Source: Treponema sp.
GTDB lineage: Bacteria > Spirochaetota > Spirochaetia > Treponematales > Treponemataceae
Length of the DNA stretch: 64,000 nucleotides
Assembly (NCBI GenBank): GCA_017534445.1
Contig: JAFXWC010000015.1
Coordinates: 112,170 to 176,169, forward strand
Direction: 5' to 3'
Each line of letters starts with the position of its first letter. The first letter of the stretch is position 1. A model generated the notes under the pieces. It did no database searches. It was not told the origin of the DNA and saw only the letters and a program-made list of their open reading frames with translations. Shown piece by piece: positions 35,316 through 45,355 of this stretch. The position numbers and the translations under genes are program-made.

Positions 35316-36239
35316 ATGTTAAAAGGCAGACATATTATAGAACCTGGTGATTTGAGTGTTTCAGAAATTGATGAGATTTGTTCTTTGGCAGAACAGATTT
35401 TAGTAGATCCTGTTTCTTTTCAAGATGTGTGCCGCGGGAAAATTCTTGCGACACTTTTTTTTGAGCCAAGTACCAGAACCCGCCTTTCTTTTGAAGCGGC
35501 AATGCTGCATTTGGGCGGAACAGTAGAAGGCTTTGCAGACGCAAGCTACACTTCTTCCACAAAGGGAGAAACCCTTGCAGACACAATCCGCGTGGTAAGT
35601 TCCTATGTAGACGTAATTGCCATGCGCTCCCCAAAAGAAGGAGCTGCCCTTTTGGCATCCCAGTTCAGCGCATGCCCGGTAATCAACGCAGGAGACGGCG
35701 GACACTACCACCCAACGCAGACCCTTACAGACCTTACCACAATCCGCATGTTGCAGGGTACGCTGGAAGGCCACACAATAGGCTTTTGCGGAGACCTAAA
35801 GTTTGGCCGCACGGTCCACTCTCTTGCAAAGGCAATGTGCCTCTACCCCAAGAACAAGTTTGTCTTTATAAGCCCCAAGGAACTGGAGCTTCCCGAATAC
35901 TACATAAAATCCGTACTGCAGCCCGCTGGTGTTGAATTTACAACGGCAGAGCGTCTTGAAAACGTCATCGGTGACCTGGACATCCTCTACATGACCCGCG
36001 TACAGAAGGAGCGCTTCTTTAACGAGCAGGACTACATCCGCCTAAAGGACAGCTACATTCTGGACAAGGCAAAGATGAGTCTTGCCCGCAAAGACATGAT
36101 TGTACTGCACCCCCTTCCCCGCGTAAACGAAATTGCCCCGGAAGTGGACGAAGACCCAAGAGCCGCCTACTTTAAGCAGGTAAAATTCGGCATGTACGCA
36201 CGAATGGCCTTAATGTCAAAGCTGACCGGCTGCCTGTAA
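35316..36239 (+). CDS. pyrB: Aspartate carbamoyltransferase catalytic subunit
   Basis: Joins carbamoyl phosphate and aspartate in the second step of pyrimidine synthesis. 307 residues, normal length. [13 protein letters not shown] (about 48-60) binds carbamoyl phosphate; later [12 protein letters not shown] supplies the Lys loop from the neighbouring chain, [15 protein letters not shown] (about 128) and [10 protein letters not shown] (about 268) complete the active site. Followed 45 bp later by the regulatory subunit, so the enzyme should be the allosteric class B holoenzyme. A strong AGGAGG ribosome site precedes it. Confidence 0.96.
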   Translation: MLKGRHIIEPGDLSVSEIDEICSLAEQILVDPVSFQDVCRGKILATLFFEPSTRTRLSFEAAMLHLGGTVEGFADASYTSSTKGETLADTIRVVSSYVDVIAMRSPKEGAALLASQFSACPVINAGDGGHYHPTQTLTDLTTIRMLQGTLEGHTIGFCGDLKFGRTVHSLAKAMCLYPKNKFVFISPKELELPEYYIKSVLQPAGVEFTTAERLENVIGDLDILYMTRVQKERFFNEQDYIRLKDSYILDKAKMSLARKDMIVLHPLPRVNEIAPEVDEDPRAAYFKQVKFGMYARMALMSKLTGCL

Positions 36240-36284
36240 GCAAACAGGTGCCCTATAGATGCCCTATAAATAGGAGAAAACAGA

Positions 36285-36725
36285 ATGATTAATATAGCCG
36301 AAATAAAAAACGGACTGGTAATTGACCACATTCAGGCTGGGCTTGGCTGGAAAGTATTCAAGTGGCTTGGCCTTGACGAAGCAAAATTCACCTGTGCGCT
36401 AATCGTAAACGCCATTTCCAAGAAAACCGGAACCAAGGACATAATCAAAATAGACAACATCCTGAACATTGACTACAGCGTGCTTGGCTTCATAGACCCC
36501 AACATAACAGTAAACGTAATCCAGGACGGCCAGATTGTCCGCAAAATCAAAATGGAGCTGCCGGAAAAGGTGGAAAACGTAATCCACTGCAAGAACCCCC
36601 GCTGCATTACGATTACAGAGCATTACGTTCCCCAGGAATTCCGCCTGGTGGACAAGAACCTAAAGCAGTACCGCTGCATCTATTGCGATGCCCTCTACAC
36701 CGCAGGAACCGTAGGAGAAGACTAA
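36285..36725 (+). CDS. pyrI: Aspartate carbamoyltransferase regulatory subunit
   Basis: 146 residues. Nucleotide-binding N-terminal domain with [20 protein letters not shown] (about 10-29), and a C-terminal zinc domain whose four Cys are in HCKNPRCI (about 104-111) and YRCIYCDA (about 126-133). Binds CTP/ATP and bridges the catalytic trimers to give feedback control. AGGAG before the ATG. Its stop codon TAA shares a base with the start of pyrC (TAATG), so the two are translationally coupled. Confidence 0.95.
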   Translation: MINIAEIKNGLVIDHIQAGLGWKVFKWLGLDEAKFTCALIVNAISKKTGTKDIIKIDNILNIDYSVLGFIDPNITVNVIQDGQIVRKIKMELPEKVENVIHCKNPRCITITEHYVPQEFRLVDKNLKQYRCIYCDALYTAGTVGED

Positions 36726-38068
36726 TGGCAGCAAAGCAGCTTTTAATTTACAACGCACACATAGTTGATGCCCGCACAGACAAAAAGGGTGCAATCCTTG
36801 TAAAAAACGGCAAAATCCACTCCATGCCATCATCAACAGAGCTAAAAAAGCTGCTTGCCGACCCTTCCATCCCCGCATTTGACGCAAAAGAGCTAACCCT
36901 GCTCCCAAGCTTCATAGACATGCATGCCCACTTCCGCGACCCGGGCCAGACGCAAAAAGAAGACATTGTTTCCGGTTGCCATGCCGCCGCCGCCGGTGGA
37001 TTTGGAACCCTTGTCCTTATGCCAAACACGTCCCCGGTTGTCTCTTCGCAAAAAGAAGCCCTTGCCAACAACCAAAAAGCAGAAGAAACAGGCCTTGCCC
37101 ACGTAATCCAGAGCGTAAGCATAACATCCCGCTTTGACGGAAAAACCATAAGCCACCTTGACCAGCTAAAAAAGACCCAAGTTCCACTAATCACAGAAGA
37201 CGGCCACGAAGTAACGGACAGCAGCGTAATGCTTGCCGCAATGAAGACCGCCGCCAAAAAAGGCCTAATCGTAAGCTGCCACAGCGAAGACCCCTTCCTT
37301 GCCCAAGCCGCCCGCCCCTTACGCAAAGCCGCACTTGAACTGCTAAAGAAAAACAATGGCCGCCCATCCGCAAAAGACAAAAAAGAAGCCGCCGCCTACC
37401 TAAAAGAAGCAGACTCTTTGCTTGCCGCCGCAGAAGACGCCGCCACTTACCGCAACATCCGCCTGGCAGAACTTGCAGGCTGCCACATACACCTCTGCCA
37501 CGTAAGCACGGAAGAAAGCCTTAAAGCCGTAATCAGCGCAAAAAAACGAGGGGTAAACGTAACTTGCGAAGTAACCCCCCACCACATAGGCCTTTCCTCC
37601 AAAGGCGAAAACATCTTTAACATAGTAAACCCGCCACTAAGAAGCCAAGCCGACAGAAACTTTCTTATACAGGCACTAAAAAAAGGAGACGCGGACGTAA
37701 TTGCAACGGACCACGCACCGCACACAATGCAGGACAAAGCAGAAGGTTCCCCGGGATTCAGCGGACTTGAAACAGCATTTGCGGTCTGCAACACAACCCT
37801 TGTAAAAGAAAACGCCTTCACCCTAAAACAACTCTCCGCCCTAATGTCTGCAAAACCAGCCGAACTACTTGGACTAAAAAAACGCGGACTCATTGCACCC
37901 GGATTCGAAGCAGACATGACCCTTGTAGACCTGGACAAAACCTGGACTGTCCGCGGAAAAGACTTTGCAAGCCGAGGAAAATTCACCCCGCTGGAAGAAA
38001 AAAAACTCACCGGCCGCATAGAAGCCACCTTCCTTGCAGGAAAACTGGTCTTCCAGCGCGACTTCTAA
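36725..38068 (+). CDS. pyrC: Dihydroorotase (class I)
   Basis: Cyclises carbamoyl aspartate to dihydroorotate, the third step of pyrimidine synthesis. 447 residues from ATG 36725, chosen because it abuts the pyrI stop. Amidohydrolase metal motifs: DMHAHFRDPGQ (about 53-63), HLCHVST (about 253), CEVTPHHI (about 277) and ATDHAPH (about 324, catalytic Asp). The length and the HxH-R pattern are those of class I enzymes. Last gene of pyrB-pyrI-pyrC; no terminator hairpin with a T run is obvious before the repeat block downstream. Confidence 0.95.
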   Translation: MAAKQLLIYNAHIVDARTDKKGAILVKNGKIHSMPSSTELKKLLADPSIPAFDAKELTLLPSFIDMHAHFRDPGQTQKEDIVSGCHAAAAGGFGTLVLMPNTSPVVSSQKEALANNQKAEETGLAHVIQSVSITSRFDGKTISHLDQLKKTQVPLITEDGHEVTDSSVMLAAMKTAAKKGLIVSCHSEDPFLAQAARPLRKAALELLKKNNGRPSAKDKKEAAAYLKEADSLLAAAEDAATYRNIRLAELAGCHIHLCHVSTEESLKAVISAKKRGVNVTCEVTPHHIGLSSKGENIFNIVNPPLRSQADRNFLIQALKKGDADVIATDHAPHTMQDKAEGSPGFSGLETAFAVCNTTLVKENAFTLKQLSALMSAKPAELLGLKKRGLIAPGFEADMTLVDLDKTWTVRGKDFASRGKFTPLEEKKLTGRIEATFLAGKLVFQRDF

Positions 38069-38397
38069 ATTTTTTCTTCTTCTTCCGGACCCGCATTTAT
38101 CCGCAAACCCGCTTTCCAGGGTTCCGCGCTAACCGCGCTCCATTGCTACTGTGGTCGGCCCTTCGACTTCGCTCAGGGACCAACCCCAGCAGCAACGGCT
38201 CCGCCGCCCTTACAATCGGGGGTAGGCTTTATATGCGCAACCTTTATTCCTATTGTAAAATTCCTATCTCTTGCCGATAAATTCATACAAGTTCTACAAG
38301 GACATCCTTGTGGAAAATACAAAAAATGTTGAAATAAAATTTAAAATACCTTATGATATAAGGAAATAATGGGGTGGTGCTAGGGTGAGTGGAGTTT
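38069..38397. repeat. Gene-free stretch: GC-rich repeat block then a promoter
   Basis: Bases 38090-38235 form a repeat block related to 46437-46575: both share AACCCGCTTTCCAGGG (38106-38121 and 46459-46474) and end with CAATCGGGGGTAGG. Inside it, GGTCGGCCCTTCGAC and its neighbours form short inverted repeats. From 38236 on the sequence is AT-rich and leads to the promoter at 38329. Confidence 0.7.
38329..38357 (+). promoter_or_regulatory. Promoter of the beta-helix lipoprotein pair
   Basis: TTGAAA (38329-38334), 17-bp spacer, TATGAT (38352-38357). The -10 box sits in a short palindrome CCTTAT-GAT-ATAAGG. Confidence 0.5.
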
Positions 38398-40749
38398 ATG
38401 AAATTAAAAAGTCTTTTTAAACCAGTAGCATTTTTCTCTTTTTTGGGATTATTCTTCCCACTAAGCATAAATTCCTGTTCCCATATTTCCGACGCCATAA
38501 ACGAACCCGTCCGCGAATACTTTGAGCGTGGTTCCGACGTTATTCAAATTGTAAAATACGACATTCTTTCGTCATTAGATCCGGCAACTCTAGCCCCAAC
38601 AGCAAAAGACAGAAACAAACATACCTGCGTAGGTTCATCGGGTGACATTTACGTAAAGCTCCACGTGGACAATCCTCAGGGGCATGTTTTTACAGAAGGC
38701 TCAAATTTAAAATATTATCTTCTTGATTCAGACGCCGCCTCCATTTCTGGGGCAAGTGGCATTCAATTGGTACAAAATTCTACAACAGAATGGATCCTAA
38801 TTTATCCCTATAGTTTTTTGTCCAATGCTGACCCGGGACCAAACAACACCGGAACAAATATTAGCGTATGTATAGAACTTTCCCATCCTGTTTCTGGCGT
38901 TGAGTTTCCATCTTTTACTCTTCCGCTCTATTGCAACAGCCTACCGCCAGAAATTGCAAACCCGGTAACCTATACAAAAACTGTATCCCCAGGTACAAAG
39001 ACCTACGTTGTATGCTTTGCGCTTCCAGATCTATCTGATATGCGCTATCAAGATTTGCAGTATATTAACATTGGTGAAATCCAAATTCCTATTACTGTAT
39101 CTGCTGGTACCATTACTTCTACAGACACCAATTTACACGCAGGAAATATAAATGATATCCCACCAACCACTGGTATTACTTATACACCTAATGGAACTCC
39201 TTTCCCGGCTACAGTACCAGGAGCACCAAACTGTTTCTATTATGAAACAAATGAGCCTGTTACCGGCGACAAAGACTATATAATTTCTCTCGTAGACAAA
39301 GCCGGTCTTATGTCAGTTACAACCACAGCAGAAAACGCCTACACGATTGATGATGTAATACTTGTAGATTCTTCTGGAACAGAATATACCGCAACACCAA
39401 CACCCATTATCCTGGGGCAGGACGAAGACTCTTATGCAAAGGTAAAAATAAAAGTTCCTACAAGTGTAACCTGTACGTCAATTGGAAGCAGCAAAGCAGT
39501 AAGCGGTGTTACCGTAGATTATACGGTTACAAACACAACAGATAACTCTACAGTAGACGCAGGCACTATAACCTCAGATTACAACCTTAGCCTTGCACCG
39601 GGAGAATACAACATAGTATGTACCGCCACAAAGGACGGCTATACACAAAGTGAAACCACGTTCACGGTAAACGTAAAAATTACAAATCTGTATGTCAAAT
39701 CAACCGGCCACGATGACACTGGAAACGGAACCATAAATAATCCGTATCAAACAATACATCAAGCTGACCTTACGTTCGCATCATCTACAACTGTGGCAGG
39801 AGCCATCAGGACAATCTACGTACTGGATGACCTTGGTCCCGAACAGCCTTCTGGAACTACTACTATATCTAGCACAGATTGCATTAACTGCCAAAACCAT
39901 ACGCTTACAGATATCCAAATGAACATAGAAAATGGTTGTGTACTAAAAAATGCAACCATTGCAGGAAGCATTGCTGCAAGAAAGATAGCTGGTGATAGCC
40001 CTCTTGGCAAAGTATTGGAAAATGTCACCTTTGCAAAGTCAGGTACAGATACGGAAGTTGTTTCAGGAAAAACCACTCTCAAAAACGTTACTTCTACAAA
40101 TTATAATGTTATAAATTCAGCTGACGTAACTATCAAGGGCAAAGTCGTCGGTCTTACTTTTAAATTGGGCAGTCCTACAAGAAAACTCACCATTGACGGC
40201 AACATGGCGGGTAGTAGCAACAACAAAATTGAACTCTCACCCTTCGAATCCGTTTCAGCCGGAACCCCGCGCGTATTTACAGACGGCTATACATCATCAG
40301 GCAACACCGCAGACCCGTCAACATATTTTACAAGTGACACTTATGGAGTCATGAAAACAGCAGCCGGAGAAGCAGCCCTTGCCGTTTCCGGTGGAAGCAT
40401 CTCCGTCTACACCCCAGACGGAAAACTTACCCTAACCGCAACACCTGATACACTAACGACTCCTGGACCTACAACAATAGAAATATCCGCAAACGGAACA
40501 ACTGAAAGCGGTTCAACTGTTACCACTACAGATAATCCAACAAGCTTTACATCTTGGGACATAAAGGCCTATTACGAGTATGACTACCGCCATGGAGTAA
40601 CTCCACCAACACCTGTAGCTACACCTGCAGCAGGCAGCCCGCTAAGCTTAACCTTCCCCGCTAGCTATCCGTCAGGAAACTATGTAATTGTTATCTTTGT
40701 AACATTCAATGGAACAAGATATTCAAAAGAATTTGTTCTTACAAAATAG
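38398..40749 (+). CDS. Large surface lipoprotein with a C-terminal beta-helix region
   Basis: 783 residues from ATG 38398, with GGAG close before it; a GTG at 38389 is in frame. Lipoprotein signal with lipobox INSC near residue 22. The first part (about 40-430) is Ser/Thr-rich with immunoglobulin-like or Bacteroidetes-surface-protein-like strands. Near residue 440 the segment YVKSTGHDDTGNGTINNPYQ opens a parallel beta-helix of the DUF1565 type, a start also used by the next protein. Probably displayed on the cell surface as an adhesin or glycan binder. Composition is Thr/Ser rich and Lys poor. Co-transcribed with the next gene, 14 bp away. Confidence 0.7.
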   Translation: MKLKSLFKPVAFFSFLGLFFPLSINSCSHISDAINEPVREYFERGSDVIQIVKYDILSSLDPATLAPTAKDRNKHTCVGSSGDIYVKLHVDNPQGHVFTEGSNLKYYLLDSDAASISGASGIQLVQNSTTEWILIYPYSFLSNADPGPNNTGTNISVCIELSHPVSGVEFPSFTLPLYCNSLPPEIANPVTYTKTVSPGTKTYVVCFALPDLSDMRYQDLQYINIGEIQIPITVSAGTITSTDTNLHAGNINDIPPTTGITYTPNGTPFPATVPGAPNCFYYETNEPVTGDKDYIISLVDKAGLMSVTTTAENAYTIDDVILVDSSGTEYTATPTPIILGQDEDSYAKVKIKVPTSVTCTSIGSSKAVSGVTVDYTVTNTTDNSTVDAGTITSDYNLSLAPGEYNIVCTATKDGYTQSETTFTVNVKITNLYVKSTGHDDTGNGTINNPYQTIHQADLTFASSTTVAGAIRTIYVLDDLGPEQPSGTTTISSTDCINCQNHTLTDIQMNIENGCVLKNATIAGSIAARKIAGDSPLGKVLENVTFAKSGTDTEVVSGKTTLKNVTSTNYNVINSADVTIKGKVVGLTFKLGSPTRKLTIDGNMAGSSNNKIELSPFESVSAGTPRVFTDGYTSSGNTADPSTYFTSDTYGVMKTAAGEAALAVSGGSISVYTPDGKLTLTATPDTLTTPGPTTIEISANGTTESGSTVTTTDNPTSFTSWDIKAYYEYDYRHGVTPPTPVATPAAGSPLSLTFPASYPSGNYVIVIFVTFNGTRYSKEFVLTK

Positions 40750-40763
40750 TAGGAGGAAAAGAG

Positions 40764-43700
40764 ATGTTAAAAAAGTTTCTAAAGATTTTCTTTTTCACTG
40801 CCTCTCTTTCCCTTGTAGCCTGTTCAAACATTCTGTCTGTACCGGATGAACCAAAGGAAAGCTCAGTAGAAAGCACAGCCCAAAATACAGTTTCTGTCCA
40901 AACCACCAGCGTAACCCTTTCTGGAAGAATAATCGTAAACGGAGCACTCCCCTCTGAAAACCCAAGCACACAGGCTGTCAGAACCGCTTTACCAACACCT
41001 CTTGGCACAGACACTTTAACCTACCAAGTAAGCGCACAAAAAGGCAGCGAAACAGTCACAGGAACGGTAAGCACAGAAGGAACTGATACATCATATACAA
41101 TTTCCTTCCCAGAACCAGGCGAATGGACTATTACGGCAAAAGCCTTATCCGGTACACAAGTTTATCTTATTGCAACGGCAACAATTGATACGAATGTAAC
41201 CTTAAACAAAAATCTTATCCTAAAATATCCAACCACTAGCATTTCATCAGATCCAGGTAGCATTTCGCTTCCAATAAGCTTTGCAGACTCTTTAGGTATA
41301 ACTCACATATCAACAAAACTTCTTGGTGTTGACGGTGCTACTGCTGTCATTTCTATGTTTACATCTGATGGCTCGTTTAAAACCCATACTCTTTCTAGGA
41401 CATCTGTTCCCGCAGGACAATACAAGCTAACAGTTGCTTTTAGAAATTCAGCAAGTGTTACTTCTCCTCCCCTTTACTATTTGGAGCAAATCGTAAATGT
41501 TTACCCCGGCCTGGAAACAAATAAATTCTACGGCGACGAATCCTATATTCAAGATAACAAAATAAAAATTACCGATTTAAGTTCTCCCTCACTCACAACT
41601 TTTTATGTTCACAGCACAAGTGGCTCTGACACAGGAAGCGGCAGCTACTTTTACCCGGTAAAAACTCTGGAACAGGCCGCAAGTCTTGTAAACTCTTCAA
41701 CCGCAAGCCCAACCGCAGGATTCCAAATCATCCTGCAAACAGACACAACAGAAACTTCGGATATTTTAATAACAAAAGATGTAAGCATTATCAGCGACGA
41801 TCTAACTACAAAACGCACTGTAAGCGGAGGTTCTCATTCACTTACAAGCACCGCCACAGACGCAAACTTTACAAACATAAGTTTTTATGAAATGGCAGGA
41901 TTTATAGTAAATGCTGGCAAAGTTACAATGTCAAACGGAGACTTTACATCCTGTTCTGCTACAAATGGCGGTGCGGTTTACGTAGCAAGCGGTGCAGAAT
42001 TTGACGGACTCAATGTTGATTTTTTATCCTGCTCTGCAACAAACCTTGGTGGCTCTATTTATTCAGAAGGAACAGTGGATTTGGACACTTGCAAAATACA
42101 GGGTTGTTCTGCAAAAAAGGGCGGCGGAATTTACGCAGCCGGGTCATCATCAGTACCTGTAACCGTAAATCTGAAAAGCTGCATTATTGGAGTTGAATCA
42201 CCTTCTGAGCTACCAGCAAATACAAGTTCATGTATTTCTGCGGGTGGAAATTCTGCAACAGACGGACCTGGTGGTGGCATTATGCTTGGCGACTATTCGC
42301 TACTTACATCTACTAACTCAAAAATAAACGGCAACCTTGCAAAAGCTGGCGGAGGAATCAATGTAGGAATTTCTTCTGAAGCATCTAATGCTACTGTAAA
42401 AATTACCGGCGGAGAAATAGTTTATAATAAAGCCACTGGCGGTAATGGCGGTGGATTACAAATTTACTCAAAAAAAACATATGAAGGCGGAAGTTTCGTA
42501 AAAGAAGTAAAAATCAAAAACAATCATGCACATGGAAATGGAGGAGGACTCTCTGTTACATCACAAAAATATATTACAGTAGAAAACTGCACAGATTTCT
42601 CAGGCAATGTAGCTACTGATTTTGGCAATGGTTGTTTTGCAGCAGGAAGTTTAACCCTTGCCGGCACAACTTATATTGCAGATGGAGTTTATTTAAATAC
42701 AAATGCTAGCCCGCTTATATTAAATAGCGACTTTGCACTCTCTGGAACAAATACCATTCCTCTTTCATACAATACCACAAGTTTTGATGCCAGCGATACT
42801 GCAAAAAATACACTTATAAAAGGTTCTACAAACACATCACTAACAGCAGCCCAATGCGCTGCCTTTGCACTTTCCGATGACACCTATTGCATACAATTCG
42901 ATAATTCCGCTACTTCATACGTAGGAAAACTCGCACTAGCCTCATCTAGCAGCACTACATTCGAAGTTGGCACAGGCAAGCCATACACAACACTTGAAGC
43001 AGCTCTGGCAGCAGTAGAAGCTACACCAGGCGCATACGAAATAAAAATCTGCAACGACCTAACTCTTTCTGCCGACTTGGAAATAAAAACCCCAGGCATA
43101 AAAATAACAAGCGATAATGCAACATCCCCCACAATAAACGGAAGTGACCACATGATAACTGTAAAACCTGGCGCAGGAAATGATGTGGAAATAGAAAAAA
43201 TTAACTTCTCCGGCTTAAAAGGCGGCATAAATGTAGCAAGTGGCCAACTTACCCTAAACAACAGCAAAGTAGAAAATGGTTCTCCAAATGGTAGCAATTA
43301 TGCAGCTGGTATAACCGTACAATCTGGTGCAACGCTAAAGTCAACCGCAGGGCTTGTTATTGACGGTTGTGACAACAATACATCAATTTATAGTGCCCGT
43401 TCAGGAATTTATAGTGAAAGCGGTACTATTGAATTGACTGGTACAGAAATAAAAAATTGTGATAATACCAAATCAGCTGGCGGAGCTATCTACTGTAAGG
43501 GAGGAGCAGCAACGCTAACAGACTGTAATATTTATGATAATACTGCACAATCTTCTGCATATGCCGGAGGTATTTATTGTTATGGTGCTACGCTTGAATT
43601 AAAGGGCAATACAGAAATACATGACAACTCATCGGCAAATCATGCCGGAGGTATTTATGTTACAAACTTGGCTTCGGCTTCTTCTACTGGCATATTAAGA

Positions 43701-43964
43701 ATGGAGAATTCTGTAAAAATATATAACAACCACACGGGCAGCAGTGGCAGCTACCGTGGTGGTGGCATTTATGTTAATAGCGGTGAAGCGTTATTAATAC
43801 TGGACTCTTCCACTAAAGATAAAGAAAATACAGCTACGTCAGATGGACAATTATATTATATAGAAAGCGGCGTAAAAATCCTTGCTGGCAGCAACTTGAA
43901 TGGTACCGAATATACCTCGGATCATGTTGTAACATCAGCAGAGGCTCATATTACAGGTGATTAG
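40764..43964 (+). CDS. Large surface lipoprotein with Pmp-like beta-helix repeats
   Basis: 1066 residues, lipobox LVAC near residue 20. Residues 30-270 resemble the N-terminal strands of the previous protein. Near 275 FYVHSTSGSDTGSGSYFYPV opens a beta-helix that carries at least seven copies of a Gly-Gly-[Ala/Gly/Ile]-x-Tyr type turn (GGAVYVASG, GGGIYAAG, GGGLQIYS, AGGIYCYG, AGGIYVTN, RGGGIYVNSG), the pattern of chlamydial polymorphic membrane proteins and related adhesins. A second helix opening occurs near 730. There is no autotransporter domain, so lipid anchoring replaces it. Strong GGAGG ribosome site. Confidence 0.75.
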   Translation: MLKKFLKIFFFTASLSLVACSNILSVPDEPKESSVESTAQNTVSVQTTSVTLSGRIIVNGALPSENPSTQAVRTALPTPLGTDTLTYQVSAQKGSETVTGTVSTEGTDTSYTISFPEPGEWTITAKALSGTQVYLIATATIDTNVTLNKNLILKYPTTSISSDPGSISLPISFADSLGITHISTKLLGVDGATAVISMFTSDGSFKTHTLSRTSVPAGQYKLTVAFRNSASVTSPPLYYLEQIVNVYPGLETNKFYGDESYIQDNKIKITDLSSPSLTTFYVHSTSGSDTGSGSYFYPVKTLEQAASLVNSSTASPTAGFQIILQTDTTETSDILITKDVSIISDDLTTKRTVSGGSHSLTSTATDANFTNISFYEMAGFIVNAGKVTMSNGDFTSCSATNGGAVYVASGAEFDGLNVDFLSCSATNLGGSIYSEGTVDLDTCKIQGCSAKKGGGIYAAGSSSVPVTVNLKSCIIGVESPSELPANTSSCISAGGNSATDGPGGGIMLGDYSLLTSTNSKINGNLAKAGGGINVGISSEASNATVKITGGEIVYNKATGGNGGGLQIYSKKTYEGGSFVKEVKIKNNHAHGNGGGLSVTSQKYITVENCTDFSGNVATDFGNGCFAAGSLTLAGTTYIADGVYLNTNASPLILNSDFALSGTNTIPLSYNTTSFDASDTAKNTLIKGSTNTSLTAAQCAAFALSDDTYCIQFDNSATSYVGKLALASSSSTTFEVGTGKPYTTLEAALAAVEATPGAYEIKICNDLTLSADLEIKTPGIKITSDNATSPTINGSDHMITVKPGAGNDVEIEKINFSGLKGGINVASGQLTLNNSKVENGSPNGSNYAAGITVQSGATLKSTAGLVIDGCDNNTSIYSARSGIYSESGTIELTGTEIKNCDNTKSAGGAIYCKGGAATLTDCNIYDNTAQSSAYAGGIYCYGATLELKGNTEIHDNSSANHAGGIYVTNLASASSTGILRMENSVKIYNNHTGSSGSYRGGGIYVNSGEALLILDSSTKDKENTATSDGQLYYIESGVKILAGSNLNGTEYTSDHVVTSAEAHITGD

Positions 43965-43970
43965 AAAAAC

Positions 43971-44030
43971 CAACCTACGCCGCCATGGAGCCCCGGCAGT
44001 ACCGGCCGCAAGGCCGGTATGAATCTTATG
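43971..44030. repeat. GC-rich repeat, inverted copy of 3156-3192
   Basis: Bases 43971-44007 match the reverse complement of 3156-3192 with one mismatch. The GGCCGGTA / TACCGGCC hairpin that follows could also serve as terminator for the lipoprotein gene. Confidence 0.75.
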
Positions 44031-45147
44031 CCGCAAGACATTCGTTCAGCTGCTTACGGATTTGGCTTTCGTCGTAACCTTTGCCAATGAATACAATCTG
44101 ATTCATGCGGTCGCCGTATTTTTCGTCCCAGGAAAAATATTCATCGTCATAGTTTTCCATAAGCTCTTTTTTGCCTTCCCCATCCTGCATGGCGGCAATC
44201 CAGACGGCATATCCTGTTACAGTGGCATTGTGTCCGGCCTGTTCAAAAAGAATTACTTCCTTGTCGTTGTCGCTAAACCACATGTAGCCCTTTGCACGGA
44301 TAAGCTCCTGGGGATAGTTCTTTTCCATAAAGTCAAAGAATTTTTCGCGGTTAAAGGGACGGCGCTCTTCATACACAAAACTTGAAATTCCGTATTCATC
44401 AGTGCAGCTTTCGTCTGCTTCGCGGTTAAGGGTGCGCTCTACTGCGGAGGAATCCCTTACCTTTTCAAAGTCAAAGTGCTGGCCTTTTAGAATAAGGCTT
44501 GAGTCCACCTTGCCGTTCACACATTCAATTATTTCTGCTTCTGGCTGCAGCTGGCGGATTACACCTTTTACTTCTTCAACTTTTTCCGCATCCAAAAGGT
44601 CGCATTTGTTCAAGAGAATTGTGTCGCAGAATTCAATCTGGTCAACAATAAGGTTTGTTATGTCCGTTTCGTCCAAACCGTTTTCATCCTTACCGCTGCT
44701 ACGGCGTGCCAATGCGGAAAGAAATTCCCTATAAATGCGGTCTGCGTCCACAACGGTAACGACGGAGCTAAGGTATGCACTGGTTATTTCCTTTTCCTGT
44801 TCCGCATACAAAAAACCGCCCGCTATGGAAGATGGGTCGGAAATGCCGGATGCTTCTACAAAGACAGCTTCCACATCTTTGTCGGATGCAACGCGTTCAA
44901 CTTGTTCAATAAATTCGTCGCGCAAGGTGCAGCAAATACAGCCGCCCTGCATCTCCACAAGCTTTGACTGCTCAACCTTTGCTCCGTTTTTTAAGAGACG
45001 GGAGTCTACGTTTATCTTTCCCATGTCGTTTACAATCAAGGCTATTCGGCGGGTTTCCTGCTTTAAAAATTCGTTGAGCACGGTCGTCTTTCCCGAGCCC
45101 AAATATCCTGTTAAAAGGATTACTGGTTTTTGAGTTATATTTGACAT
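44026..45147 (-). CDS. CobW/COG0523 GTPase, probable zinc metallochaperone
   Basis: 373 residues from ATG 45147 (MSNITQKPVILL) with GGAGA before it. G3E-family GTPase: P-loop GYLGSGKTT (about 13-21), the metal-binding GGCICCTLRDE (about 69-79; CXCC), VEASGISDP (about 96) and NKCDLLD (about 181). Such proteins insert or deliver zinc or another metal to client enzymes under limitation. The C-terminal CobW_C domain shows KGYMWF and WSWDEKYGDR-like sequence. Its place next to znuA and a Zur-type regulator points to zinc. No Zur box is evident directly upstream. Confidence 0.85.
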   Translation of the reverse strand: MSNITQKPVILLTGYLGSGKTTVLNEFLKQETRRIALIVNDMGKINVDSRLLKNGAKVEQSKLVEMQGGCICCTLRDEFIEQVERVASDKDVEAVFVEASGISDPSSIAGGFLYAEQEKEITSAYLSSVVTVVDADRIYREFLSALARRSSGKDENGLDETDITNLIVDQIEFCDTILLNKCDLLDAEKVEEVKGVIRQLQPEAEIIECVNGKVDSSLILKGQHFDFEKVRDSSAVERTLNREADESCTDEYGISSFVYEERRPFNREKFFDFMEKNYPQELIRAKGYMWFSDNDKEVILFEQAGHNATVTGYAVWIAAMQDGEGKKELMENYDDEYFSWDEKYGDRMNQIVFIGKGYDESQIRKQLNECLAA

Positions 45148-45206
45148 TTTAATTTTCTCCGGAGAGTACAAGTAATATTTTTGGCGACAGGCAATATGCC
45201 ACCCCA

Positions 45207-45319
45207 CGTCATTCCGGACTCGATCCGGAATCTGTAAAACATACAGCCGTGACTTTTGCTACAGACCCTGAAACCATATTCGTAGCAAGTGCGTGCGAAT
45301 ATGGCGTAGCAGTTCAGGG
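45207..45319. repeat. Nested inverted repeats between cobW-like gene and znuA
   Basis: ATTCCGGA-CTCGA-TCCGGAAT (45211-45231) belongs to a family that also occurs at 63405-63434. A second hairpin has outer arms CCCTGAA (45266-45272) / TTCAGGG (45313-45319) and inner arms CCATATTCG (45274-45282) / CGAATATGG (45296-45304). Non-coding. Confidence 0.65.
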
Positions 45320-45355
45320 GGACGTGTCCATGGTAACTGGTAACAGGCGTAAAAA

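Noticed and set aside
36748..37380. 210-residue minus-strand frame over pyrC
   Set aside because: Antisense shadow of a GC-rich gene; Trp/Ser/Phe-rich composition without any family features.
45266..45319. Nested palindrome as a Zur operator for the cobW-like gene
   Set aside because: It does not resemble the TTTGAGAAC operators and fits the dispersed repeat family better.
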